From contig CAYXVG010000033.1 in NCBI GenBank assembly GCA_964468205.1, positions 13,415 to 77,414 on the forward strand: a stretch of 64,000 nt of DNA, read 5' to 3'. Shown here piece after piece: positions 41,387 to 50,800 of the stretch. The position numbers and the translations under genes were made by a program. Numbering within the stretch: the first letter of the stretch is position 1; each line of letters opens with the position of its first letter. Source of the DNA: CAWELS01 sp964468205. GTDB taxonomy: Bacteria; Acidobacteriota; Terriglobia; Bryobacterales; Bryobacteraceae. Below the pieces are notes generated by a model, which did no database searches, was not told the DNA's origin, and saw nothing but the letters and a program-made list of their open reading frames with translations.

Positions 41387-42295
41387 ATGATCCAGAAAAT
41401 GGTCTATTTCGTGATTCTCTGGGTGCTTGCGGCTGCCGCTGCATGGCCCGGGCAGGATTCCGGTTATCCTCCCACCCTGGCCGGAGCGGCGGTCGAGGCC
41501 TACAAGCGAACCTCTGGTGCAGACCTGCAGCTATGGATCTATTATCCTGACGGCCGCCGGCCGGTGGAGCACAGGCCGGCAATCGTATTCTTCTTTGGAG
41601 GCGGTTGGCAGCAGGGTAACCCGAAGCAGTTTGCTCCTCACGCGGAGTACTTCGCTTCCCGCGGGATGGTCGCGATCACGGCCGATTACCGGGTTGCCTC
41701 CCGTCATGGGGTGAAGGCGGAGAAATGTGTGGAAGATGCAAAGTCCGCGATCCGTTGGGTTCGCCGGAACTCGGCCCAGCTAGGCGTGGATCCGAACCGA
41801 ATAGCAGCCGGCGGCGGTTCTGCCGGGGGGCATTTGGCGATATCTGCGGCGGTGGTTCCCGGGTTCGAGGCGCCCGGTGAAGCTCATGACGTGAGTTCGG
41901 CTCCTAACGCGGTGATTTTGTTCAACCCCGGGGTGCTAACGGCCTCGGTGGATGGTGGTCCCCTGCTGTCCGCTCTGCGGGTGGAGCGCTACGAGTCGCG
42001 GGTGGGAGTGGATCCCGTGTTGATCTCGCCCTATCAACACGTTCGCAAGGCTCTGCCGCCAACTATCATCTTCCACGGCGAAGCCGACACGACGGTCCCC
42101 TTCTCCGACGTCGTTGCGTTTGCCGAACGGATGAAGCGCTTCGGGAACCGTTGCGAGCTGGTGGGCTACCCGGGCGCGGGCCACGGTTTCTTCAATTACG
42201 GCCGCGGGGATGGCAGCGCATACCGGGATACAGTTCGCCGCGCGGACCGTTTTCTGGCCTCCCTCGGGTGGCTGAAGGGCGATCCTACGCTATAA
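41387..42295 (+). CDS. Secreted alpha/beta-hydrolase (esterase)
   Basis: 302 residues from ATG 41387 (agggga ribosome site), with a signal peptide (VYFVILWVLAAAAAWPGQ). IVFFFGGGWQQGN is the oxyanion-hole region, and the nucleophile elbow is AGGGSAGGHLAIS (G-x-S-x-G). FHGEADTTVPF supplies the Asp and GAGHGFFNYG the His. The layout fits BD-FAE or acetyl-xylan-esterase-type enzymes. The end overlaps the convergent DUF123 gene by 11 bases. Confidence 0.88.
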   Translation: MIQKMVYFVILWVLAAAAAWPGQDSGYPPTLAGAAVEAYKRTSGADLQLWIYYPDGRRPVEHRPAIVFFFGGGWQQGNPKQFAPHAEYFASRGMVAITADYRVASRHGVKAEKCVEDAKSAIRWVRRNSAQLGVDPNRIAAGGGSAGGHLAISAAVVPGFEAPGEAHDVSSAPNAVILFNPGVLTASVDGGPLLSALRVERYESRVGVDPVLISPYQHVRKALPPTIIFHGEADTTVPFSDVVAFAERMKRFGNRCELVGYPGAGHGFFNYGRGDGSAYRDTVRRADRFLASLGWLKGDPTL

Positions 42296-42767
42296 CCCTG
42301 GACACTGGAATATCGGGGTGAGACGGATCCTGCAGGCGGAGCCGGTGCAGGAACGTGCGGGTCGACGGTTTTCGCGGGAACCAAAGGAGATGGCTTTCGC
42401 AATCGGAATCCGACGCCCCAAACCGAAGCATCTGGCAATGCGCGCCCCTGAGGGAGAAGACTCCTTCAACCCACTGCACCTCCCGCCGCTCGCGCCCCGC
42501 GAGCCACCACACCTCGACAATGTCGACGTATGGCCGCAGGTAGTCGATGTGCCAGTGCCGCTTCCCGGAAATCGCAACGTGACGCAACACGCGGGCGCGC
42601 AAGCCTCCAGGACCGAACGCCGATCCCACATAGACGTAGCACCCCGGTCGCAGCGTCATCAGCCCGAGTTTGCCGATCTCGATGGGCGCCGAGGAGCTTG
42701 AGCGCATCACTAATACGTAGTTTCCAGGCCGTGGTGGTATGTCAACATTGAAGGGTAGGTTCTGCAT
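42285..42767 (-). CDS. DUF123 (GIY-YIG-like) protein
   Basis: 160 residues from ATG 42767. PPRPGNYVLVMRSSSSA, RPGCYVYVGSAFGPGGLRAR, KRHWHIDYLRPYV and FGASDSDCESHLLWF are the DUF123 signature, a domain related to GIY-YIG nucleases and present in archaeal and some bacterial Uri-type endonucleases. It lacks the full GIY-YIG catalytic set as far as can be seen. The ATG overlaps that of the divergent DegT gene (shared CATG). Confidence 0.82.
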   Translation of the reverse strand: MQNLPFNVDIPPRPGNYVLVMRSSSSAPIEIGKLGLMTLRPGCYVYVGSAFGPGGLRARVLRHVAISGKRHWHIDYLRPYVDIVEVWWLAGRERREVQWVEGVFSLRGAHCQMLRFGASDSDCESHLLWFPRKPSTRTFLHRLRLQDPSHPDIPVSRVIA

Positions 42768-43899
42768 GGCTACTCGACTCAGGCGGGACATCCCCTTACT
42801 CGACCTCAGCGCCCAGCATACCCCGATACGGGAAGAAATCCTGTCCGAGGTGACGCGGCTCATTGATTCGCAGCGTTTCATCATGGGCGAGGAAATCCGG
42901 CAGTTCGAGGAGGAGGTCGCAAGCTACTGCGAGGTCGGCCACGCGATCGCTTGCGCCTCCGGATCCGACGCTCTCTACCTCTCATTAATCGCTGCAGGCG
43001 TTGGGCACGGAGACGAAGTTATCACCACTCCCTTCACGTTCTTCGCCACGGCCGGTTCGATCGTCCGGTCCGGCGCTCGGCCCGTCTTCGTGGATATCGA
43101 TCCAGCGACCTTCAACATTTCGCCGGACCGTTTAGCCGAAGAGGCCGCGAAGCGAACGAAGGTGAAGGCGGTGATCCCCGTTCACCTGTATGGCGGGTGC
43201 GCGGACATGGATCCAATTCTGCGTTTGAGCCGGGAACGCGGTTGGACCATTATCGAGGATGGCGCCCAGGCCATAGGGGCGGCATACAAGGGCCGGCCCG
43301 CGCTCGGTATCGGTGATGCCGGCTGTTTAAGCTTCTTTCCCAGCAAGAACCTTGGCGGAATGGGTGATGCCGGAATGATGAGTACCAACGACGACGTCCT
43401 CGCCGGCAAGTTGATGAAGCTTCGGGTGCACGGGGAGACCGGGCGCTATCTCCACAAGTGGGTGGGTACGAACTCCCGCATGGACACGCTGCAGGCTGTC
43501 ATTCTTCGAGTCAAGCTGCGGTACCTCGACCAGTGGACCGCCCAACGGCAGATTAATGCTTCCCGTTATCATCGCCAACTGGATGGCGCGGACATTCCCG
43601 TGACCTTGCCCCAACCCGCCCAGCACCAAACGCGGCACGTCTTCAACCAGTTCGTCGTTCGCTGCGCGCAACGCGATAATTTGCGCCAACGTCTTACGGA
43701 GTTGGGTGTAGGCACGCAGATCTACTATCCGGTGCCGCTCCACTTGCAGGAGTGTTTCCGGGATCTGGGCTGCCGGGAGGGAGACTTCCCCGAAGCCGAG
43801 AAAGCGGCGCGAGAAGTGCTGGCACTGCCGGTAGCGCCGGGACTCAGCGGTGAGGATATCGAATACATCTGCGCAGCAATTAAGGCGTTCTACGCGTAG
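42766..43899 (+). CDS. DegT/DnrJ/EryC1/StrS-family aminotransferase
   Basis: 377 residues from ATG 42766 (aagggtagg ribosome site). IPLLDLSAQHTPIREEILSE, CASGSDALYLSLIAAGVG, EVITTPFTFFATAGSIVRSG, IIEDGAQAIGAAYKG and the PLP-lysine site LSFFPSKNLGGMGDAGM are all present. The family makes 3- or 4-amino sugars on nucleotide sugars for surface glycans, using the ketosugar and glutamate. No sugar-nucleotide genes flank it here. Start codon overlaps the DUF123 start. Confidence 0.93.
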   Translation: MATRLRRDIPLLDLSAQHTPIREEILSEVTRLIDSQRFIMGEEIRQFEEEVASYCEVGHAIACASGSDALYLSLIAAGVGHGDEVITTPFTFFATAGSIVRSGARPVFVDIDPATFNISPDRLAEEAAKRTKVKAVIPVHLYGGCADMDPILRLSRERGWTIIEDGAQAIGAAYKGRPALGIGDAGCLSFFPSKNLGGMGDAGMMSTNDDVLAGKLMKLRVHGETGRYLHKWVGTNSRMDTLQAVILRVKLRYLDQWTAQRQINASRYHRQLDGADIPVTLPQPAQHQTRHVFNQFVVRCAQRDNLRQRLTELGVGTQIYYPVPLHLQECFRDLGCREGDFPEAEKAAREVLALPVAPGLSGEDIEYICAAIKAFYA

Positions 43900-43914
43900 C
43901 GCGGCTCGCCGCAG

Positions 43915-45189
43915 CTACCGTACTCTTCCCAGGAAGTAGTTCTTCTTCCCCGAGCGCAGAACCAACATCGATTCCGACGCCAGATCGCGCTCGCCAAGGG
44001 TCTTCCCAATATCGGTGACTTTCCGGTTGTTGAGATAGATCCCCCCACCCTTGATGGCACGCGTGGCCTCACCCCTCGACTTGAAAGCGCCGGCGCGAAC
44101 CAACGCCTCCGACATTCGCAGTCCCTGCTGCAACTCCCCGCGAGTTAGCTGAAAGGACGGCACATCGGCAAAGATGTCGCTCAGATCCCGGTCAGAGAAT
44201 CCGTCTATCTCCTTCCCGAAGAGTACTTCGGACGCCCTCAACGCCGTGTTCACTCCCTGATCGCCGTGGACGAGACGCGTCAATTCTTCCGCCAGTTTTC
44301 GCTGTCCCGTGCGGCGGTCAGGGTTCTGCTGGTGCTCCGCTACCACGGCGCCAATCTCATCGAGGCTGAGGAATGTGAAGACCTTCAGATACCGCTCAAC
44401 GTCGCGGTCGTCCGAACGGATCCAATACTGATAGAACTGATACGGGCTAGTCTTCTCCGGATCGAGCCAGATCGCGTTTCCCGCGGACTTGCCAAACTTT
44501 TCGCCGCTGCTCGTAGTGAGCAGCGGGAAGGTAATGCCGAACACTTCGGTGGAGCGGCGGCGCCGCACCAGGTCGGCGCCTGCCGTAATGTTGCCCCACT
44601 GGTCCCTTCCTCCGCCTTGTATCCGGCAGCCATGCCGGTCGTACAATTGCAGGAAATCGTTGGCCTGAAGCAGCATATAGCTGAACTCAGTGTAAGAGAT
44701 GCCGTGCTCACGGTCTTCGAGCCGGCGGCGCACGGACTCCTTCGCGAGCATATAGTTCACCGTGAAGTACTTGCCAACGTCGCGCAGCCAGTCGAGGTAG
44801 CTCACGCCCACCGTCCACTCGGCGTTGTTCACCATGATGGCCGGCGACTCGCCCTCGAAGGACACGAAATGAGCAAGCTGCCTCCGGATCCCTTCGCTGT
44901 TCGCTTCCACCTCCTCGACGGAAATCAGGTTGCGCTCCGCGGACCTGCCGCTGGGGTCGCCGATCATCCCAGTTGCGCCACCGACCAGTGCGATGGGACG
45001 ATGCCCCGCCCGCTGAAACCGCGCCAGAGTCACGGCCGGGAGGAGATGTCCGACATGCAGGGAATCCGCGGTCGGATCGAACCCAATATACATGGCGGCG
45101 CCTGGTTTCGAAAGCAGCTCTTCCAAACCTGCTTCGTTGGTGATCTGCTCGACCATTCCCCGAGCGGAGAGTTCTTGTAACAGTGTCAT
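43915..45189 (-). CDS. tyrS: Tyrosine--tRNA ligase
   Basis: 424 residues. IGFDPTADSLHVGHLLPAVT (class I HIGH-like), the tyrosine pocket IQGGGRDQWGNITAGADL, the KMSKS-like loop GEKFGKSAGNAIW, and a C-terminal S4 RNA-binding domain (SRGEATRAIKGGGIYLNNRKV). It charges tRNA-Tyr. The gap of about 120 bases to the NUDIX gene holds no clear T-box or other leader that I could recognise. Confidence 0.97.
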   Translation of the reverse strand: MTLLQELSARGMVEQITNEAGLEELLSKPGAAMYIGFDPTADSLHVGHLLPAVTLARFQRAGHRPIALVGGATGMIGDPSGRSAERNLISVEEVEANSEGIRRQLAHFVSFEGESPAIMVNNAEWTVGVSYLDWLRDVGKYFTVNYMLAKESVRRRLEDREHGISYTEFSYMLLQANDFLQLYDRHGCRIQGGGRDQWGNITAGADLVRRRRSTEVFGITFPLLTTSSGEKFGKSAGNAIWLDPEKTSPYQFYQYWIRSDDRDVERYLKVFTFLSLDEIGAVVAEHQQNPDRRTGQRKLAEELTRLVHGDQGVNTALRASEVLFGKEIDGFSDRDLSDIFADVPSFQLTRGELQQGLRMSEALVRAGAFKSRGEATRAIKGGGIYLNNRKVTDIGKTLGERDLASESMLVLRSGKKNYFLGRVR

Positions 45190-45309
45190 GGCGTTCTTCC
45201 GGTCTGCCTGTGTGGGTCTGAGGCCGGCTCGCGGCGTCTCAGTGAGGGATTGACAGAAGGACCAATTCTAAAACATCTATTCTAGCCCGTGATCCGCGCC
45301 GACGATCTC

Positions 45310-45873
45310 TCAGCGAGCTTCCGGCATCAATCTTGTTTTCTCGACAAGCCGCCTAACTGATTCGGAACCGTTGCGCCGCAAAACTTCTTCGAGCGGCACC
45401 CACTGAACGTCATGCGACTCACCCGAGACAAGGAGCTTGGCGCCCGAGGCCGCTTCGAAGACAAATCGTATATCGTGATGCATGTGCTCGGGTACGCCGT
45501 TATGCGCAGGTATGGTGTGCACGTCAATATCGAAGATCTCCGGAGATAGGAGCCGGAATCGTCTCAGTCCGGTTTCCTCAGTCACCTCCCGCCGGGCGGC
45601 GTCAATCAGGCTGGGATCGTTCTCCACATGTCCGCCCGGCTGAAGCCACTTGTCCAGCTTGCGGTGATGGACCAACACTGCCTTTGCTCTTCTCCTATCG
45701 ACAATCCAGGCGCCCACCACGACGTGGCCAGCGGACTGTTTCCTTTCGAAGCAGTTCTCGTGCGCCATGACGAAGGACAACAGCTTGAGAAGCATTGCAT
45801 TCTCCCGTTCGTCATAGCCCTCGTAACTTTCCAGCCGCTTGAGCAGCCAGCGCCGCCGTGTGTCCTTCATCAC
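45310..45873 (-). CDS. NUDIX hydrolase
   Basis: 187 residues. The NUDIX box reads GGHVENDPSLIDAARREVTE followed by E-T-G-L; the R-E-V-T-E-E core is intact, and the first conserved Glu position (usually G-E-S) is D-P-S, as in a subset of these enzymes. VVVGAWIVDRRRAKAVLVHH and KLDKWLQPGGH are usual for 8-oxo-dGTP- or pyrophosphate-hydrolysing members. Substrate unknown. Next to DUF72 on the same strand. Confidence 0.88.
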   Translation of the reverse strand: MMKDTRRRWLLKRLESYEGYDERENAMLLKLLSFVMAHENCFERKQSAGHVVVGAWIVDRRRAKAVLVHHRKLDKWLQPGGHVENDPSLIDAARREVTEETGLRRFRLLSPEIFDIDVHTIPAHNGVPEHMHHDIRFVFEAASGAKLLVSGESHDVQWVPLEEVLRRNGSESVRRLVEKTRLMPEAR

Positions 45874-45942
45874 ACCGTTTTACCGCTGATCGCCGTCACG
45901 AAGGAAGCGAGTGCATTCCGCTATGTGCGGCGATACGATCCG

Positions 45943-46863
45943 CTACGCTACCGCCCGCGCCGTCCCGAACAACGAGTCCTGCACCGGGCTGTCCGGCCGG
46001 AACGCTTCCAACTCCCGCCGGTACGCCCGCGCTAGCATTCCGGGTATGCGCTCCTTCGCTTGACCGCATATCGCTTGCATTTGAAGTGCGTTCACTACCG
46101 ACCGCCCGAGTTCGTCGTTCGTCGTGACGACGAAGACCCTGTCGGCAAACCGGCGGATGCGATCCACCCGCTCCTTCCACTCCGCCAGCTCCTCGGGGGT
46201 GTAAAGATAATCACGCCTGGCTAGCTCCCGCGGTGCCTCAGCGAATTCTTGGAACCAACGCCCATACCCGCGGCCATGGAGCCGGACGTACCCAATCGAG
46301 GAGGTCAAGCAGGCAGTTGGCGGCATGCAACTCTGCCGCTGTGGCTGATCCAAGTTGCAGAAGCCGATGTGATAGTCGATGAAGAGGCCAAGCGCCTCTT
46401 CACGCATCCAGCTCGAGTGACGCATCTCCGCCACCAACGGGAATTCGTGGAAGGCTCGACGGAGCCGGATCACGAAGTCCCGATTTTCCTCGGTGAACCG
46501 GAAGGACCAAGGAAACTGCATCAGCAGACAACCAAGCTTTCCAGCTTTACGCAGCGGGCGCAGACCTCGCGAGAACGCGGCCACCTCCCCCGAGTTCAGA
46601 CTGCGTTCGTGCGTGAATCTGCGCCCAAGCTTCGCGGTGAACTGGAACGACGAATTGGCGGACACTTTGTTGAGCCAGAGCTGCGCTACCTCCGGCCGGA
46701 TTGTCCGGTAAAACGTGGTATTGATCTCGATAACATTCAGATACCGCGAAAGATATTCGAGGGGATGAAATCCCGAAGGCTTCGGCCGCGGGTACACTAC
46801 CGCGTCCCAATGCGGGTAACTCCAGCCGGCAACGCCGACACGTAGTGTGCTGTATTCTGGCAT
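45943..46863 (-). CDS. DUF72 family protein
   Basis: 306 residues. LRVGVAGWSYPHWDAVVYP, LEYLSRYLNVIEINTTFYR, FQFTAKLGRRFTHERSL, LGCLLMQFPWSFRFTEEN, and YVRLHGRGYGRW are the family core, a TIM-barrel-like fold with the conserved N-T-F-Y-R. No biochemical role is established for most members; some have been linked to DNA repair or stress. Its upstream region holds phased TTCGC repeats, candidates for regulation. Confidence 0.9.
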   Translation of the reverse strand: MPEYSTLRVGVAGWSYPHWDAVVYPRPKPSGFHPLEYLSRYLNVIEINTTFYRTIRPEVAQLWLNKVSANSSFQFTAKLGRRFTHERSLNSGEVAAFSRGLRPLRKAGKLGCLLMQFPWSFRFTEENRDFVIRLRRAFHEFPLVAEMRHSSWMREEALGLFIDYHIGFCNLDQPQRQSCMPPTACLTSSIGYVRLHGRGYGRWFQEFAEAPRELARRDYLYTPEELAEWKERVDRIRRFADRVFVVTTNDELGRSVVNALQMQAICGQAKERIPGMLARAYRRELEAFRPDSPVQDSLFGTARAVA

Positions 46864-46880
46864 CGGATATACTCCGGTTG

Positions 46881-46957
46881 ATTCGCTGTTTGTTCGCCTA
46901 TAGAATACACAAAGCGAAGACGTCAGTCAAGGTAAATATTCGCTGTTTCTTCGCTAT
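46881..46957. promoter_or_regulatory. Phased TTCGC-type direct repeats upstream of the DUF72 gene
   Basis: ATTCGCTGTTTGTTCGCC (from 46881) and ATTCGCTGTTTCTTCGCT (from 46938) repeat closely, each holding two TTCGC units 11 bases apart (46882/46893 and 46939/46950). An inverted AGCGAA lies at 46912. The phasing of one helical turn and pairing over 57 bases suggest an operator for a repressor, in the 137-base gap between DUF72 and the methyltransferase-like gene. Confidence 0.6.
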
Positions 46958-47000
46958 TCGTCATTGTGGGATTTGCTGCGCGCAATCCTAGAATGGTTTT

Positions 47001-47561
47001 GTGGTGATTTTGATCTGGCTTGCTTGGTTCCTCTACTTGTTGGCATTCGCCGCGAATCATCTCCGTGTCCGGCTGGAGCGCAGGGGAGACCCGCCTGAGC
47101 GGAGAGTTCGCAAATCGAGGCTCTCGGAATGGGGAATGGCGCTTCAAGGGGTTGGGGCGCTGATCGTCTTCGTTGTCCACCGCGACTGGGACGAACCGGA
47201 GTGGCTCGCTCTGGCGGGTCTTGCATTGGTCTGGATCGGTGTGGCGCTCACCTGGGCGTCTCTGGCCCACTTGGGCCGGCAGTGGCGGCTAGCCGCTGTG
47301 GTGACGGATGATCACGAGTTGGTTGTTGCTGGACCCTACCGTTCCGTGCGCCATCCGGTCTACTCCGCGCTCTTCCTCATGCTGCTCGGCACCATCTTCG
47401 TGGTCACAGACTGGACAGCGGCGGTCCTGGCCATCTTTCTCTTTTTCATTGGTACTGAAATGCGCATCGCCGCTGAGGAGCGGGTCCTATCTGACCATTT
47501 TCCCGATGCTTACGCCGACTACCGCCGCCGGACGCCAGCTTGGCTGCCGCCGTTTCGTTAA
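47001..47561 (+). CDS. Isoprenylcysteine-carboxylmethyltransferase-family membrane protein
   Basis: 186 residues from a GTG, with about four to five membrane helices. The C-terminal half has the family's SAM-site signature: LVVAGPYRSVRHPVYSALF and EERVLSDHFPDAYADYRRRT. Such bacterial ICMT-like proteins methylate or act on isoprenoid or phospholipid substrates, but targets are mostly unknown. Divergent from DUF72. Confidence 0.82.
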   Translation: MVILIWLAWFLYLLAFAANHLRVRLERRGDPPERRVRKSRLSEWGMALQGVGALIVFVVHRDWDEPEWLALAGLALVWIGVALTWASLAHLGRQWRLAAVVTDDHELVVAGPYRSVRHPVYSALFLMLLGTIFVVTDWTAAVLAIFLFFIGTEMRIAAEERVLSDHFPDAYADYRRRTPAWLPPFR

Positions 47562-47845
47562 ACGAGAATTAACCAGCCCGCTTCAGAATTGTTCAAAGAC
47601 AAACACTCGCGTAATCGGAGTGCAATCCGAACCCGCTATCCTGACGGTCGAAACGTTAGTCTTCCAGTTCGCCAGAGAAGACTGCCGGCGATCCGATGCT
47701 CAGCCGGCCGTGCGGACTGTCGCCATAACTGAAAACGTGGAGCGCTCATTGAAGAGCGTTCGTTAGATCTGCTTTCGGGGCACACGAGGGATCCGTCTAC
47801 CCTCCTGGTGTGCGCACAGGCAGGAACTTAACTTGAGGAAATAAT
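47562..47845. other. Intergenic region before the TonB receptor
   Basis: These 284 bases hold no convincing gene. A hairpin (47780-47813) lies near the end and a gagga ribosome site just before ATG 47846. No strong sigma-70-type promoter pair was recognised elsewhere in the region. Confidence 0.6.
47780..47813 (+). promoter_or_regulatory. Hairpin in the 5' leader of the TonB receptor gene
   Basis: GCACAC (47780-47785) pairs with GTGTGC (47808-47813), and GAGGG (47786-47790) pairs with CCCTC (47800-47804), with a three-base CTG bulge and a nine-base loop. It sits about 30 bases before the start codon and could affect translation or message stability. Confidence 0.5.
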
Positions 47846-50800
47846 ATGAAGAGATTTGCGATCTTGTTGACCGCGATGGCCGTTACCATGGCTCCGGTTA
47901 TCGCCCAAAGTAGCGCCAATAAAGCGTCGCTCGTGGGCACGGTCTACGACACCTCCGGCGCCGTGGTTCCGAACGTGGCGGTGAAGGCCACGAACTCCAA
48001 CACTGGTTTTGAACGGGAGGGCATTTCCAACTCGCTGGGGCAATACCGGTTTGTCCTCTTGGATCCCGGCAATTACACGTTGACTGCCTCGGCTCCGGAT
48101 TTTGCGGTGAACACGATTGAAGGCGTTGTCCTCAACGTCGGCGGTTCCGTCGCCGTCGACATCATTTTGCAGGTTGAAGAGGCCACCACCACTGTTGAAG
48201 TCGCCGCATCCTTGATCCAGGCCGCCGAGCCGGCTCCAATGACGCCGATTGTCGACGAGGCGATCACCAACCTTCCGATCAACGGCCGCCGGTTCCAGGA
48301 CTTCGCGACCCTGACCCCCACCGTTCAGGTCGAGCCCCAGCGCAGCAGCCTCTCGTTCGCCGGACAGCGCGGAGTGAACTCCAACGTTATGCTGGACGGC
48401 GCGGACTATAACAATCCCTTCTTCGGTGGTATCCGGGGCGGAGAGCGCTCGAACTTTATCTTCACCGTTCCTCAAAGCGCGGTCCAGGAGTTTCAGGTTG
48501 TCACCACCGGCTACAACGCCGAATACGGCCGTTCCACCGGTGGCATCATGAACGTTCTTACGAAGTCAGGGACAAACGATTTTCATGGCAGCGCGTTCTG
48601 GCAGTTTCGTGACGGAGATCTGAGCGCCGAGGACCCAATCTTCAACCTCCAAACCGGCGAGCGCCAGCACCAGTTTGGCGGCAGCTTCGGCGGACCGATC
48701 GTTGCGAACAAGCTATTCTTCTTCGTCGCCGTCGAGCGGCAGGACGTCGATGCTCCCCGACTGGTCTCCTTCAGCCGGCTGGACACCTTCACGCCGACGG
48801 CCGACACCCAAGAAGCTTTTGATTTCTATCGCGGCCAAGAAGAGGAATTCACTCTCACCAACAACGGTACAGCCCTCACGGCCCGCGGGGATTATCAGAC
48901 GGATAGCGGCCACCGCCTCACCTTGCGCTACAACTTCAGCGACGCCACGGCCGAGAACGCAACCAATACCGGCAACGCCCTCTCCTCGATCACCAACCGG
49001 GCTGTGTCCAACGACGGGATCGAAAAGGACCGCACCCACACCGGCACCGCTCAATACACCCACATCTTCTCGCCCAGCGTCCTAAACGATCTCCGTTTCA
49101 CGGGCACCTACGAACTACGGCCGCGCCTGAACAATGCGGATCTGCCGGAAGTCGGCAACGCAATCGGGATCTACGGGGGACGCAGCTTCCTGCCGACCAC
49201 TCAGGACGACACCCGCCTGCAGGTTTCCGACGCGATATCTGTAACCAAAGGCGCTCATACGGTCAAGCTTGGTATCGACTACAACTACGTCGACACCGCC
49301 CAGACCTTTGGCTTCAGCCAATTCGGCCGGTTCGGTATCTCCGGCTCGAACACCGACGCGATTCTCGAGTTGATGACGATTGGTGGCCCGACTGAAAACC
49401 GCTTCGACTCGTCCGCAGTTACCTACACCCGGCAGATAGGGAACCTCCTGGCTGCTATGACGATGCATCAACTGGCGTTTTTCGCCCAGGACAGTTGGCG
49501 TGTCTCCCCGGACCTGACACTGAACTTCGGGCTTCGCTGGGAAGGACAGTATAACCCCGAACCGGAAGCGACGAACACCGATTTGGTAAACCTGGTGAAG
49601 GGCTACACCTCGACTCTTGGAGCTACTCTCGACCCGACCCAGATACCGGACGCGACTGACCAGTGGATGCCTCGATTCGGATTTGCCTGGACTCCGTTAA
49701 AAGGCGCCCGCCGCACGGTCATCCGTGGACACGCAGGCATATTCTACGCGTCCTCTCCGCTGCTTCTACTAGCCGACGCCAGCAACAATTTCCGGGCTAC
49801 ACCGGGTAACCTGAGCGTGTTCATCGGACCGACTTCGAATGGTACGGTCTACGATCACTTCAAGGCTGTCGGCGTGGACCTGAATCAAGCATCGCTTGGC
49901 GCCCTGCCGGTTCTGTCGATCGAGCAGGCCCTGCAGGCCGCCGCAATTGCCCGCGGCGAAGAACCGAATCCTTTCATCGGCGCCAATGTTGGCCTTATGG
50001 CGACGGACTTCCGCAACCCCCGCTCCTACCAGGGCGGCATCGGGTTCGACACCGAGATCACCCGGAACTTCATCGCTGGAGCGCAATTCAACTACATCAA
50101 TACCGTGCACCTCCAGCGGAACCGCGATCACAACCTCCCGGCGCCGGTCATCCGGGAAGACGATGCGTCCCAGCGGCCGTTCTTCGGGCTTCGCTCTGGC
50201 ACGCCCCGCCCGATTAACACGCTTGGGACCTTCACGGTTCGAGAGAGTTCCGCCCGCGGTATGTACCGCGGGCTCACCTTCTCCGGTCAATATCGCGCTA
50301 ACAGGCTTAACTTCGGTGCGTTCTACACATGGTCAGAAAACTTCACCAACGATGACAATGAGCGAAACTCGAGCGGTTTGGACGCCGAGAACCAATTCAA
50401 CCTGATTCCCGATTACAATTACTCCCGGATCGACGCTCGTCATCAGTTCACAAGCTATGCTGTCGGTGACCTTCCGGCGGGCTTCCAGCTTTCCGGTTCT
50501 TTCACCGTTCGCAGCGGACTGCCGGTGAATCCGACGGCCGGAACAGATGCCAACCAGGATCTGTCTTCGTTCTCAGATCGCGCCTACATCGCGCCAGGTA
50601 CTCCGTACTTGCGGAACTCCTTCCGTGACCGCTCGGTCGTCACCGCCAACAACCTGCGTGTGCTGAAGGCTTTCCCCATCAAGGAGCGCTACCGCATCGA
50701 GCTCTCCGCCGAATTCTTCAACCTGTTCAACCTGGATAACGTCGTGTTCGCCAGTTCGTTCGGTGACGATGCCTTCGGCCTGGGAATCGACCCTTCCACT

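Noticed and set aside
48713..50290. Several minus-strand frames opposite the TonB receptor
   Set aside because: They mirror the receptor codons; no plausible protein family.
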